From Alterileibacterium massiliense (lineage in GTDB: Bacteria > Bacillota > Clostridia > Peptostreptococcales > Anaerovoracaceae), in the NCBI RefSeq assembly GCF_900104645.1, contig NZ_FNWE01000002.1, forward strand, positions 573,289-637,288: a DNA stretch of 64,000 bases. The letters run 5' to 3'. Under the pieces are notes generated by a model that made no database searches, was not told the DNA's origin, and saw nothing but the letters and a program-made list of their open reading frames with translations. The translations under genes were made by a program, and so were the position numbers. Position 1 is the stretch's first letter, and the number at the start of each line of letters is the position of its first letter. This document shows positions 10,334-20,500 of the stretch, in pieces.

Positions 10334-10774
10334 TTATGTCGTAGTAAGGTCTTTCAAAACGGTTTCAACAGAAGTTCCCTTGCTAAAGCCCATTGTGCCT
10401 GTCTGAACACTGTCAAGAGTGAGATTAAGTGCATTTAAGGCATCTAAGAATTGGTCATAATTATCAAATAACTTCTTGTCGAAAATATCCTTAAAAGCGG
10501 TCTCATCAGTGCCTTCGAGAATTGTAATATTTACATCATCTCTAAGCTTTCCATTTTTAAAAGCAGTGCCCATTTTTATGGCAGAATTATTAGCTAAATC
10601 ATCTTGCTCTTTGTTATTTTCCATAGCAATTTCTCTTTTTGCATTGCCCTCTGCAAGCTTATCAGGATATTTCATAAGAATATGAAATCTCCACAGGATA
10701 ATAAGAGCTACTGCTAATATAATTATCAAAGCTAAGACGAGGTCATTAATGCTATGCCATTTGTTTTTCATCAT
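10334..10774 (-). CDS. Small single-pass membrane protein of unknown function
   Basis: I do not recognise this 146-residue protein. It has a short basic N terminus, one strong membrane segment at about residues 11-30 (DLVLALIIILAVALIILWRF), a charged linker rich in Asn, Glu and Lys, and a soluble C-terminal part ending GFSKGTSVETVLKDLTTT. The phrase KGTS with following hydrophobics is faintly like the N-terminal repeat of MltG-type proteins, but no catalytic domain is present. Two adjacent ATGs occur at 10774 and 10771, with an AAAGGGG ribosome site. It is upstream of pncB on the same strand, separated by a hairpin. Expected topology is C-terminal domain outside. Confidence 0.6.
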   Translation of the reverse strand: MMKNKWHSINDLVLALIIILAVALIILWRFHILMKYPDKLAEGNAKREIAMENNKEQDDLANNSAIKMGTAFKNGKLRDDVNITILEGTDETAFKDIFDKKLFDNYDQFLDALNALNLTLDSVQTGTMGFSKGTSVETVLKDLTTT

Positions 10775-10839
10775 AAGCCCCTTTCATGCAGGCTAAATAT
10801 CTCAAATTTGATAATGATTATACACATTTATTTATGATT

Positions 10840-10867
10840 TTGCAACGGTAGCGAGGTGTGATATAAT
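10840..10867 (+). promoter_or_regulatory. Promoter for the RluD-like / lepB / smpB group
   Basis: -35 TTGCAA (10840-10845), 16-bp spacer, -10 TATAAT (10862-10867), about 40 nt before the pseudouridine synthase start. Confidence 0.65.
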
Positions 10868-10909
10868 ACCGCAGGTGACGAGAGAAATAGCAATTTAAAA
10901 TAGATAAAG

Positions 10910-11920
10910 ATGAAAGAATTAGTAATTAGAGAAAATGATGGAGACCAGAGGCTTGATAGATTTTTAAAGAAATTATTTAAAAGGGCTTCGCTTGGTACAA
11001 TTTATAAGATTATCCGAAAAGATATTAAGGTTAATGGAAAAAGGGTAGGCGAATCATATCTGCTCAAAGATGGCGATTTGATAAGCATTTACCTTAATGA
11101 CGATTTTTTCTCAGCCTATACTGCAAAAGATAATTCGAGAGATAGGATAAGGAGCAGAGCTAGAAGAAACTTTAAGATTGAATATGAAGATGATAATATT
11201 TTGATTGCTAACAAACCTTTTGGATTGCTAACGCATGGTGATTCAAAGGAGAAGAAAAATCATCTTGCAAATCAAGTGGTTGACTATTTAATTGAAAAAG
11301 GAGATTACAATCCAAGAGAGAGAACTTTTACACCGGCACCTGCTAATAGGCTTGATAGAAATACAACGGGGCTTGTTATTTTCGGGAAAAATGCGGTGGC
11401 AATGCGAGAATTAAATCGCATGATAAAGGGAGATTTTATAAGGAAGTTTTACAAGACAATTGTAATTGGAATTATAGAAGAGGAAAGTGTTCTTCGTGGT
11501 TACCTTTATAAAGATGAAAGATCAAATATGGTATTTATAAAGCCGAAAATCGATAAAAACCTTGAAAATTCAGACCTTAGCAGTGGAAAAGAAGTTATAA
11601 CGGTGGTTAAACCTATCGAAAGATTCAGAGATAAGACCCTTGTCAGAGTTGAACTTGTTACAGGAAGAACGCATCAGATAAGAGCACATTTAGCAAGCAT
11701 AGGTCATCCGATAATTGGCGATGTAAAATATAGTGGCAAGGAACTTTATTTGCAGAAAAAATTCAATTTAAATACCCAGCTTCTTCACAGCACGAGAATA
11801 GAATTTAAAGAGGAAATTAGAAATGAATTTGTTAGGCTTGGCTACTTAGCAGGAAAATCTATTGATGCAAAGCTACCAGATGAGTTTAAAAAAATAGAAG
11901 ATTATCTTAGGAGAGTTTAG
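10910..11920 (+). CDS. RluA/RluD-family rRNA pseudouridine synthase
   Basis: It converts specific uridines of large-subunit rRNA (or tRNA) to pseudouridine. The N-terminal S4 RNA-binding domain spans about residues 1-75 ([20 protein letters not shown], then VNGKR). The catalytic domain follows with the aspartate motif [12 protein letters not shown] near residue 149 and the conserved [20 protein letters not shown] near 250. Length 336 fits RluC/RluD-like enzymes; the exact target uridine cannot be read from sequence. It starts at ATG 10910 behind a good promoter, and the signal peptidase gene follows after 4 nt, so they are co-transcribed. Confidence 0.9.
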   Translation: MKELVIRENDGDQRLDRFLKKLFKRASLGTIYKIIRKDIKVNGKRVGESYLLKDGDLISIYLNDDFFSAYTAKDNSRDRIRSRARRNFKIEYEDDNILIANKPFGLLTHGDSKEKKNHLANQVVDYLIEKGDYNPRERTFTPAPANRLDRNTTGLVIFGKNAVAMRELNRMIKGDFIRKFYKTIVIGIIEEESVLRGYLYKDERSNMVFIKPKIDKNLENSDLSSGKEVITVVKPIERFRDKTLVRVELVTGRTHQIRAHLASIGHPIIGDVKYSGKELYLQKKFNLNTQLLHSTRIEFKEEIRNEFVRLGYLAGKSIDAKLPDEFKKIEDYLRRV

Positions 11921-11924
11921 ATAG

Positions 11925-12446
11925 ATGAGTGAATTTATGAAGAGTTTGTTAAAGGATATATTGATAGCGATTGTTTTAGCAACGATTATCTTATTTTTTA
12001 TTAGGCCTACTATAGTTAAGCAGACCTCAATGCAGCCTACATTTAATCCGAACGATTATGTTATCCTTTACAAGAGAGCTTATGCGAAAAAAATGCCTAA
12101 GAGGGGTGATGTCATAGTCTTTCAGAGCAAGCTAAAGGACGAAAAGGGCAAGGATAAATTACTGATAAAGCGTGTGATAGGGCTTCCGGAAGATGTGATT
12201 AGTGTAAGGGATAATAATCTTTATATAAATGGGAAATTGTATAGTGAAGATTATTTAAATGACGGAATAACGCCCGGATTCGTCGATGATTTAAAGGTTC
12301 CTGACGGAGAATATTTCGTGATGGGAGATAATAGGGTAGTCAGCCTTGACAGCAGGTCACCTGAGGTTGGAACTATTAAAAAGAGTCAAATCAAGGGGAA
12401 AGCCGTACTTAGATTATTCCCATTTAATAAGATAAAGAGGTTTTAA
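11925..12446 (+). CDS. lepB: Signal peptidase I
   Basis: This membrane-bound serine protease removes Sec/Tat signal peptides on the outer face of the membrane. One N-terminal membrane segment spans about residues 10-27. The catalytic serine is S35 in QTSMQPTF and the general-base lysine is K82 in LLIKRVIG, with the later box GDNRVVSLDSRSPEVG also intact. At 173 residues it is the short Gram-positive SipS type. It starts 4 nt after the pseudouridine synthase stop and is followed 21 nt later by smpB. Substrates in this window include the two large secreted surface proteins. Confidence 0.96.
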   Translation: MSEFMKSLLKDILIAIVLATIILFFIRPTIVKQTSMQPTFNPNDYVILYKRAYAKKMPKRGDVIVFQSKLKDEKGKDKLLIKRVIGLPEDVISVRDNNLYINGKLYSEDYLNDGITPGFVDDLKVPDGEYFVMGDNRVVSLDSRSPEVGTIKKSQIKGKAVLRLFPFNKIKRF

Positions 12447-12467
12447 TATTTTAGTATTTTTAAGGAT

Positions 12468-12932
12468 ATGAGCAGTAAATATAAAAAGACAGTAGCAAAA
12501 AATAAAAAAGCTTGGCATGATTATTTCGTAGATGAAAAACTTGAAGCCGGTATTGTGCTTACAGGTACAGAAATAAAGTCAGTTAGAATGGGAAAAGTCA
12601 GCATAAAGGAGAGCTATATAAAAATCGATAAAAAGGGTGAGCTCATAGTATATGGAATGCACATTTCGCCATATGAACAAGGGAATATTCACAATGTCGA
12701 TCCTCTTCGTGAGAGAAAACTCTTGATGCACAAGAGAGAAATTGCAAGATTTCAAGGTAAAATAAAATTAAAAGGTGTGACAATTATACCTCTTGAAATG
12801 TACATAGATGAGAATGGCAGAGCAAAGCTTGAAATTGGAGTTTGCAGAGGAAAGAAGAATTATGATAAGAGGGAATCAATTGCGAAGAAAGATGCAAAGA
12901 GGAAGATGGATAGAGCGATAAAGCGTCACTAA
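12468..12932 (+). CDS. smpB: SsrA-binding protein SmpB
   Basis: SmpB binds the tRNA-like part of tmRNA and brings it to stalled ribosomes for trans-translation. The OB-fold sequence contains [20 protein letters not shown], the tmRNA-binding GTEIKSVR and SYIKI motifs, and a basic C-terminal tail ([15 protein letters not shown]) that mimics the mRNA path. Length 154 is standard. Its RNA partner, ssrA, follows directly downstream, a common clostridial arrangement. Confidence 0.98.
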   Translation: MSSKYKKTVAKNKKAWHDYFVDEKLEAGIVLTGTEIKSVRMGKVSIKESYIKIDKKGELIVYGMHISPYEQGNIHNVDPLRERKLLMHKREIARFQGKIKLKGVTIIPLEMYIDENGRAKLEIGVCRGKKNYDKRESIAKKDAKRKMDRAIKRH

Positions 12933-13038
12933 ATCAACTTGAAAATAGCATAATCGCATATTATAATGCACATAGAGTCAAAATATAATTTCAGCGAAAT
13001 ATAAAAACTGAAGTGAAATGTAATTTACAATTAAATAT

Positions 13039-13395
13039 GGGGATGCACCGGTTTCGACAGGGGTATGGAACAAGGATAAGCGAGTCGTGGAGCCGAGTCC
13101 ACGCTAAAAGCGGCCGTTAAATATAAACGCTAAAAATAACAACAACAATTTCGCACTAGCTGCTTAATTACAGCACAGCGAGTAAGCCGTTTTTCGCCTG
13201 CAGGAAGCGAGTCTTACAGGATATGCAGGAAACTCTTATGTGATTTCTCGGTAGCATAGGAGTATTAACGAGATAGCTAACCGGAAGTCTGCTGAATTGA
13301 CGCTCGGAAGGCGAATATCAAAGAATCAGATACGCTCGTAGAAAGTCCTTCGGAAATATTTTTGGACATGGGTTCGAGTCCCATCATCTCCACCA
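13039..13395 (+). ncRNA. ssrA: tmRNA (SsrA)
   Basis: The 5' GGGGATG pairs with 3' CATCTCC to give a 7-bp acceptor stem, followed by the discriminator A and an encoded CCA (13393-13395). GGTTCGAGTCC forms the T arm. The tag reading frame starts at the resume codon GCT 13129 and ends at TAA 13165-13167, encoding AKNNNNFALAA; the ALAA end is the typical ClpXP degron. It lies about 100 nt after smpB, so both parts of the trans-translation system are together. Confidence 0.97.
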
Positions 13396-13403
13396 TAAGA
13401 AAT

Positions 13404-13437
13404 AACCGCTGAATTTTCAGCGGTTTGATTTTTATTT
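13404..13437 (+). terminator. Intrinsic terminator of ssrA
   Basis: Stem AACCGCTGA (13404-13412) with TCAGCGGTT (13417-13425), 4-nt loop, followed by a T-rich tract. It begins 9 nt after the CCA end of tmRNA. Confidence 0.85.
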
Positions 13438-13499
13438 AGTAAGCATAGCCAAAATACCATTACATATAAAACATAACAAAAAACCAAAAGAGGTAAATT

Positions 13500-14180
13500 A
13501 TGATGTCAATAAGGGATAAACTCATAGAACTCGAGGACAAAGAATATGCTGATTTTCAGAGTAAATTGGTGCCAAATATTTCAAGGGAAAGAATTATCGG
13601 AGTTAGAATACCTAAGGCAAGAAAACTCGTCAAAGAAATTAGAGAGGAAGAAGCTAAGGAATTTTTGGCTGACTTACCTCACTATTATTATGACGAAAAT
13701 ATATTGCACGGGCTGTTAATTTCAGAGATTAAGGACTATACATCCACCATAAAGGAGCTTGATAGATTTCTTCCATTCATTGACAACTGGGCGGTTTGCG
13801 ATATTATTTCACCAAAGGTTTTTAGGAAAAAAGAAAATAGAAAAGAATTGATAAGCGATATAAGAAGGTGGTCAAAATCAAAGCCTACATATACTGCTAG
13901 ATTTGGACTTGAGATGCTCATGAGTCATTTTCTAGGCGATGATTTTAAAAAAGAATATCTTGAAATTCCATTGTCAATAAAAACAGATGAATACTATTTA
14001 CAGATGATGATTGCTTGGTTTTTTGCAACGGCTTTGTCTAAACAGTGGGAAGAAACGATCAAAGTTTTGACAGAGAAAAAACTTGATACTTTTATCCAAA
14101 ATAAGACAATACAAAAAGCCCGTGAAAGCAGGAGAATTACAAGAGAGCAAAAGGAATTTTTAAAAAGATTAAAGAAATAA
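13500..14180 (+). CDS. AlkD-like DNA alkylation repair protein
   Basis: This is a HEAT-like-repeat DNA glycosylase of the AlkC/AlkD family, which excises N3- and N7-alkylated purines without base flipping. The key segment PFIDNWAVCDIISPK carries W97 and D101, spaced as the catalytic Trp/Asp pair of Bacillus AlkD. Further family sequence includes RFGLEMLMSHFL and MMIAWFFATALSKQWE. Length 226 is normal. Tandem ATGs at 13500 and 13503 share a GAGGT ribosome site. It stands alone, behind the tmRNA terminator. Confidence 0.9.
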   Translation: MMSIRDKLIELEDKEYADFQSKLVPNISRERIIGVRIPKARKLVKEIREEEAKEFLADLPHYYYDENILHGLLISEIKDYTSTIKELDRFLPFIDNWAVCDIISPKVFRKKENRKELISDIRRWSKSKPTYTARFGLEMLMSHFLGDDFKKEYLEIPLSIKTDEYYLQMMIAWFFATALSKQWEETIKVLTEKKLDTFIQNKTIQKARESRRITREQKEFLKRLKK

Positions 14181-14208
14181 TTACAAACAAAATACTAACA
14201 AAACACAG

Positions 14209-14263
14209 AAAAAATACAGAGGAAATACAAAGGAAATATGGAGGATATGTAGAGAAAATATAT
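14209..14263. repeat. Five degenerate copies of an 11-bp A-rich unit
   Basis: Units AAAAAATACAG, AGGAAATACAA, AGGAAATATGG, AGGATATGTAG and AGAAAATATAT follow each other with exact 11-bp spacing. A-tracts phased near the helical repeat suggest bent DNA; function unknown. Confidence 0.65.
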
Positions 14264-14336
14264 AAGTATATATAGAGGGAGCGAAAAAAATAAAATAGAT
14301 ATAATTTAATTCAGAATTTAATCAAAAATTTTTTGC

Positions 14337-14368
14337 AAAAAAGAGCATTTTTTCATGTTCTTTTTTTA
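14337..14368 (+). terminator. Probable terminator after the AlkD-like gene
   Basis: AAAAGAGCAT pairs with ATGTTCTTTT (one G-U pair) around a T-rich loop, followed by a T run. It is distant (about 160 nt) from the stop codon. Confidence 0.5.
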
Positions 14369-14525
14369 ATAATATATTGAATTATCTTTCTAAAAATTAT
14401 ACTATTACAGTAATGATTTAATCTGCTCATACTGGGTAGATTTTACGGCTAGGATTTATATGTCGAGTGATGACAAATGATGTAAAAAGTCAATTTATTT
14501 ATAAGGTTAATTATAAGGAGAAGGT

Positions 14526-17500
14526 ATGGATTTTGTGAGAATTGCAAATGTAAAACTAAGGAGGGCAGTGGTTTTAATCTTGACGATTATGATGATTATG
14601 ACCTCCTTGCCACTCAATGTTTTTGCGGGTTCAGATTTTAATTATGACAAGATACCCGATGAGAAGGCAAAGTTCTTAAATAAGGAGCCTGCTGACAATC
14701 CCGCTGATTTTGGAAAGGATCCGGCTACTAAGGAAGAAGCAAATGCTCAAATTAAGAATTCTGCTATGCCTATGCTTTACAATATTAAGGCTGAATACAA
14801 GGCAAATAAGGATGATGAACTCGTTCATCTTTATAATCCTTATGAGGCAACTGTAGGAGATGATCAATATACTTATAAGGATTACAAGGGTAATGTTCGT
14901 AATGTTTTGACTGAGGCTGATAAGAAAAAGATAAAGAAGATAGTAGATCTCCCTGAGATAGACGGATATACCAGCCCTACGAAATCTACGGATATTAATT
15001 ACGACTATGTAAAGAAATACGCACAAGACATAGGAAAGATGAAGCCAGGGACCTACAAATGGATTGGAGTCAAACCATACATTTATGAACCTATCGAGAG
15101 CACTGTTAGGGTAAAACATATCTTCCAAGACTTATATGATAAGAACAAATATGGTCTTAAAGATGGAGAAACTGAAATAAGATATACAACGGAAACAGGG
15201 CTTGTAGGTTCTGAGATTACTGTGCATCCACTTAATGAAAGAGATAGAAAGGGATATATCCCTGAAAAAACAGTAATCAAGACCAGAGTACCTGATAATA
15301 GAGATGACATAATTATCGAATATAGGTATAACAGGGACTCGTTTGCAATTAAGTATGATATGCAGGGTGGAAGTGATATTCCTTCACAGAAGCTTTACTA
15401 TGGACAGACAATACCTAATCTGAATGTAAAACCGAAGAAAGTCGGCGGTATATTTGAAGGCTGGATGTCGGATACGGACTTAAATTACAAAGATGCTAGT
15501 GGCAATATTAAAACCTTGCCTAAAAATACAAAGTTCGACATGAAGGATTTCAAAGATGGAATCAAGGATGCTATGCCTGCTCGCGACATTAAATTTACGG
15601 CTTTATGGAAAGACGAGCCTAAGGCAAATTACACAATTCAATTCTGGACAGAGAAGGCTGACTCGGTAGGATATGATTACATAGGAGCTAAGATTGTTAA
15701 AGATGCTGATACTGGGACTAGACCTGATCTATCACTTATGATGCCTTCTGGAATTAAATTTCCAGAAATAGATAAGTCTTTAACCGAAGATGCTAAAGTA
15801 AAAGAGTTAAATAAATACTATGTAAGAAATGAAGACAAGATAATTAAAGAAAATACAGAGAAGGTTAAGCAAGATGACGGGACAAATCTTGCTATGTCTA
15901 AGAAGGTTCAGCCTGACGGTAGAACCACATATAATATCTACTACGATCGCCAGACATATACAATGCTATTTGAAAAATTCTGTATAGATGAACCTGAGGC
16001 AGGTTTCCCAGCTAAAGAAGCAAAGATGGTACTTCCTGATGGAACAAAATATGATTCTACTAAGGACGTGAACAATCCATATAAATTTAAAGCTAAGTTT
16101 GGCGAGAGAATGAAAAAATGGCCTAACGATATGTGGCTCATAGGGGAAGGTGGAATTGACTTTGATCCAAATATGAGTTTTATAGGCTGGCAGTTAAATT
16201 CAGAAAATAATGGAAATCTCGACCAAAGTCTATATCTTGACACTCCGCCGTACTGGCTAACATCAAAGGATTTTATAGATAGAGATTTTACTGAACTAGA
16301 CCCAGCTGTAACGCCTGCAACTCACTCAACTTCAACAGGAGAAAAATTACCTGAAAGAACTATTTCTCTTGGCCCTTGTTCAAGTGCAGAGTATCAATTC
16401 GCTATATATTATATGGAATATTTGTTTGAGGGCATCGATGGTGCGTTACACTACGATCCTGATATGTCATATACCAAAATTGACACAATCGTTCCATACG
16501 AATATCCTTCTCCGGGTATTGTAGGATTTAAGCCTAAGTATGAGGGAATTAATCCTGTAGAAGATGCGTTACTGCGCCCTGAAATGAAAACAGGATATAC
16601 GGAGGATCTCTCGAAAGAGTCTTTTGATGAGCTTGGCAATAAATTAGATGAATATGAAAAAAATAGAAAAAATAATGAGAAGTCATTCTTTGATCCTATT
16701 GCTCAGAATGGAATAAATGGTGTTCCTTTCAAAGATATTCCTAAATACCGCTTTGCATTTACATATGAGCGTGAGAAATACAAGATATATCTTGATACGG
16801 ATTCGTCAGATATAAATGAACAATCTGAGCTTGCAAAGAAAAAGCTTGCAAGTGGTAAAGATGCAACTGTTTCTGATGTATACTATGATATGCCTCTAAG
16901 AAAACTAAATCTTGATGAAAAATATAAGCTCACTGAGGCAGATAGACCTGCCAATGTGCCTGAAGACTTTGTATTCAAGGGATGGGCAATGGACCCTCAG
17001 GGCACCAAATTGATTAAAGATACCATTGAGCCAGCTGAAAAACTTGAGGCTGAAATTGCTGATAAGTATGAAGAACTTGCTAAGAATTCTAAGGATAAAG
17101 ATAAGAAATTCAAAATACAGAATGAAATAAAAGAATTAAAGGCTAAGCTTGGCGATGCTGACGCTAATATGCCTAATTATGATATAGTTCTTTATGCAAA
17201 ATGGGGTGAGCCTGATAAGAACTATAAGGTGAAATTCGATCCTAATGGCGGAACACTCAAGGACCTAGATCCTCTTGATATTGCTGCATTTAAAGATGGC
17301 GAAATGATTAAAACATCTGTAGATAATCTTACTTATTCACTTCCTAAGAAGCTTGGTAACGAGGGAGATGTACAGGTATTTAGTGTTAAGAGCAGAATGA
17401 GCATTAAATATCCACCTGAGCCTAAGAGAAAGGGATATGATTTCCTAGGCTGGGAACTTGTAAGGCATAATAAAGACGGCTCAGTAGACACATCATTTGT

Positions 17501-20500
17501 TGATAAATATGATGTCCCTGAACTATATGCTTTTGGAAATGAAGTGGTTGAAGATAGCTATCTAAAGGCTATATGGGTTAAGAATGACCTAGTTGATATT
17601 CCGGCAATTCATATTTTCCTCGATGAGAATTTCAAAGAGAAGAAAGATGAGAGAAAACCTTTAACTGTTCCTAATAGAAGAGTTGGAGAATATGCTGAAG
17701 CTATTGCTAAATATCAGGGTCAAACTAAGCTGACAATTCCTAAGGCTGAATGGGAGAAATTAGAGAGGAAGTCAAGCGAGTACAAAGAATATGTAGATAA
17801 AACCGGTAGACATAATACATATAGTCAGGAATTAAAGGTTGAACCAAAGACCCTTAAGAAAGCTGGCAAGGAAGTAGCTAATCCTAATGTTGAAAATAAT
17901 ATATTCAAATTCTTCTATAGAGATTTTACGAAGAGACATTATAAGGTTAATTATTTAAGCACAACTGAAAAAGATGCTGAAAAACTGCCTGCAATAGGTA
18001 ATATGCCAGCTGGTAGCTTCAAGATAATAGATACTGAAGAAGTTACAAGCGGATGCACGGATTATGATTCAGTAAATTATAGAGAGATACCGGGCTGGAA
18101 GATAATAAGCACGCCACAAAGACAGCTTTTCTATGATATTAATGCTGATAATGAAATGGAAGGAATTAATGGAATTAAATCAGACGAGGTTAATTTCTAT
18201 TATCAAGATGTTCGTGTAATTAAGCGTAAAACAAGTGATGCTATAACTCCTGACGGATACCACAGAGTTGTATTCAAAGCTGATAGGGATGGCTCATTTG
18301 GAGTAGATGCTGATGGAAAGAAGATTAAAGAAGTAGTATATGATGTAATTGACGGTCTTGAGTTTAAAAATATTGAGGTTCCACCAGAGCAAAATATTGG
18401 CGGAACGCTAAAGGCACCAGTAATTACACCAGATCCTAATGCTAAGTTTGTTGAATGGAATGATTCAAGACTGCTTGATAAAAATACAGTTATAAGACAG
18501 GATTATACATTTACTGCTAAGTTTAAGCCTATCAGTGATGTAATCGAGATAAAGACTGGTAAAGAAAAGGTTCAAGATTATTTCGTAGATGTTTATGTCG
18601 ATACTACTGATAGGGCTGACGCGGATGTTAATGATAACCAATACACCGGTGATAAGAAATTGCATTTCAAGGTCAATCCGGAAAAACAGGTTGTAATTCC
18701 AGTAAAAGAACCTAAGGGTGCAGTTATAAAGGATAAGAATGGAAATCCTATTACAAATGCCTTTGGAATTAAACAGCGTTGGCAGTTTAAGGAATGGCAG
18801 GTTGAAAACAAGGATAAGGTATGGACTAAGGGTGAAAAGATAGAAGATAAGTTCACTGATAAAGTCACAACAATCGTTGCTAAATACAATTTGAAAGGGA
18901 CACCTATAGATCCTATTCTTACAGCAAATACCATTCCTGCATTTGAATCATCTAAGGACGGTCAAGGCGGGTGGATTAATAACTTCGTGCCTACTAAGGA
19001 TAAGTACGATGAAGCTCTTAAAGATATAATGAAGAAGGATGGTTATAAGTCATATAAGATAATAACCTCTGATAATGAGATCTATAATAATCTAAAGGAA
19101 GATGGAAAGCCTGTAGCTGACGACCAGCCAAGGACATTTAATATCAAGGCTGAGGTAAGCTTTGAAGATGGTAGAAAGACTATAGTAAATATTCCTATAA
19201 AGGTATTTAAGAATGTTTATCGCAGTCTAAATGATGGAGAAAAGCCTGATGTTGTCAAGAATAATGAGGAGCTAAAGGATTATGTAAAAGTTACAGTAAA
19301 TCCTACAGATTTGGCAAAGGATAAGACTAAGAAGGTTTATTATGTAAATCCTAAGGCTAAGGTTATAATACCTGAGAAAGACCCTACGCCAATTGATAAG
19401 CATACTTTTAAAGGCTGGTATTATATAGATAAGACAAAGATTACAGAGGATAATCCTACAGGAAGAGTGGAGGTTGACTTATCTAAGTTACAAAATATTC
19501 CTAAGGACACAGAGATAATCGCTTCTTATGAAACTCCTGCTACGCCGATTATTCCTCTTAAGCCTGAGGCAAAGCAGATAGTTAAGAATATCGGAGATAC
19601 TCTGACTGTTGATGATTATGAAAAGGCTATAACTCCGCCTAAGGACAAAAATGGCAAAGAGCTGAGAAAGATTAAGGCTGTAAAGATTGTTAATCCTATT
19701 GATAAAAGGGTAACAACAAAGGAATCAGGTAATTTCAAAGAGTTAATTGAAGTTATATATGAAGATGGTGCAACATATAAGATTAATGTTGATGTTAAAG
19801 TTCTTCCTGATTATGTAGAGCAGACCGGAAATGACAAGCCTGATGTTCCTGATAATTATGTAAAGGTAGTATTTAAGCCTACGGATAAGGCAGAAGATAG
19901 CAAAGAAGTTATCTACTGGGTAAATCCTAAGAAAGAAGTAGAGCTACCTATTACAGAACCTAAAGGAAAGAAAGCGGTTATAGTAGACGGAAGAAAGACC
20001 GATTATGTATTTAAGGAGTGGCACTTTGAAGCTGATGATAAAGTATTCGATGTGAAAGATAAGCATCAGTTCAAGGATGAGACAGTATTTATAGCAAAAT
20101 ATAAGAAGGTCATAGATGCGGGAATAATTACTCCAGTACCTAATATCAAATCTACCGGAATAACTGTAACTGAGTCACTCAAGGATGGAGATAAGTGGAT
20201 AAATAATTTTATTCCTAGTGAAGATGATTTAAGAAAAGGCATCAAGATTGAGAACAAAGATGGCAAACTTGAGGGAATTCCTGACGGAGCTAAAGTCGAA
20301 TTTGGTGACGGTAATACTGACACATGGAAGAAATATGATGACCTTGAAAAGGTACTCTACGAAAAGCTCAAGGAGAAGGATGATGGAAATAATCCAAGCC
20401 GTAAAGAGAGCATAAAAGCAAAGGTAACAATAGATGGAGTCTCTAAGATTGTTGAAATTCCTATAAATGTTAATAAGAACATTTATGAGGCTAAGACCTC

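Larger units (their letters stand above)
14181..14525. other. 345-bp AT-rich intergenic region upstream of the giant surface protein
   Basis: It holds a purine-rich 11-bp tandem repeat (14209-14263), a weak terminator hairpin (14337-14368), and then about 150 bp of leader for the surface protein ending in an AAGGAGAAGGT ribosome site. No RNA gene or small ORF with a ribosome site was seen. Confidence 0.6.
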
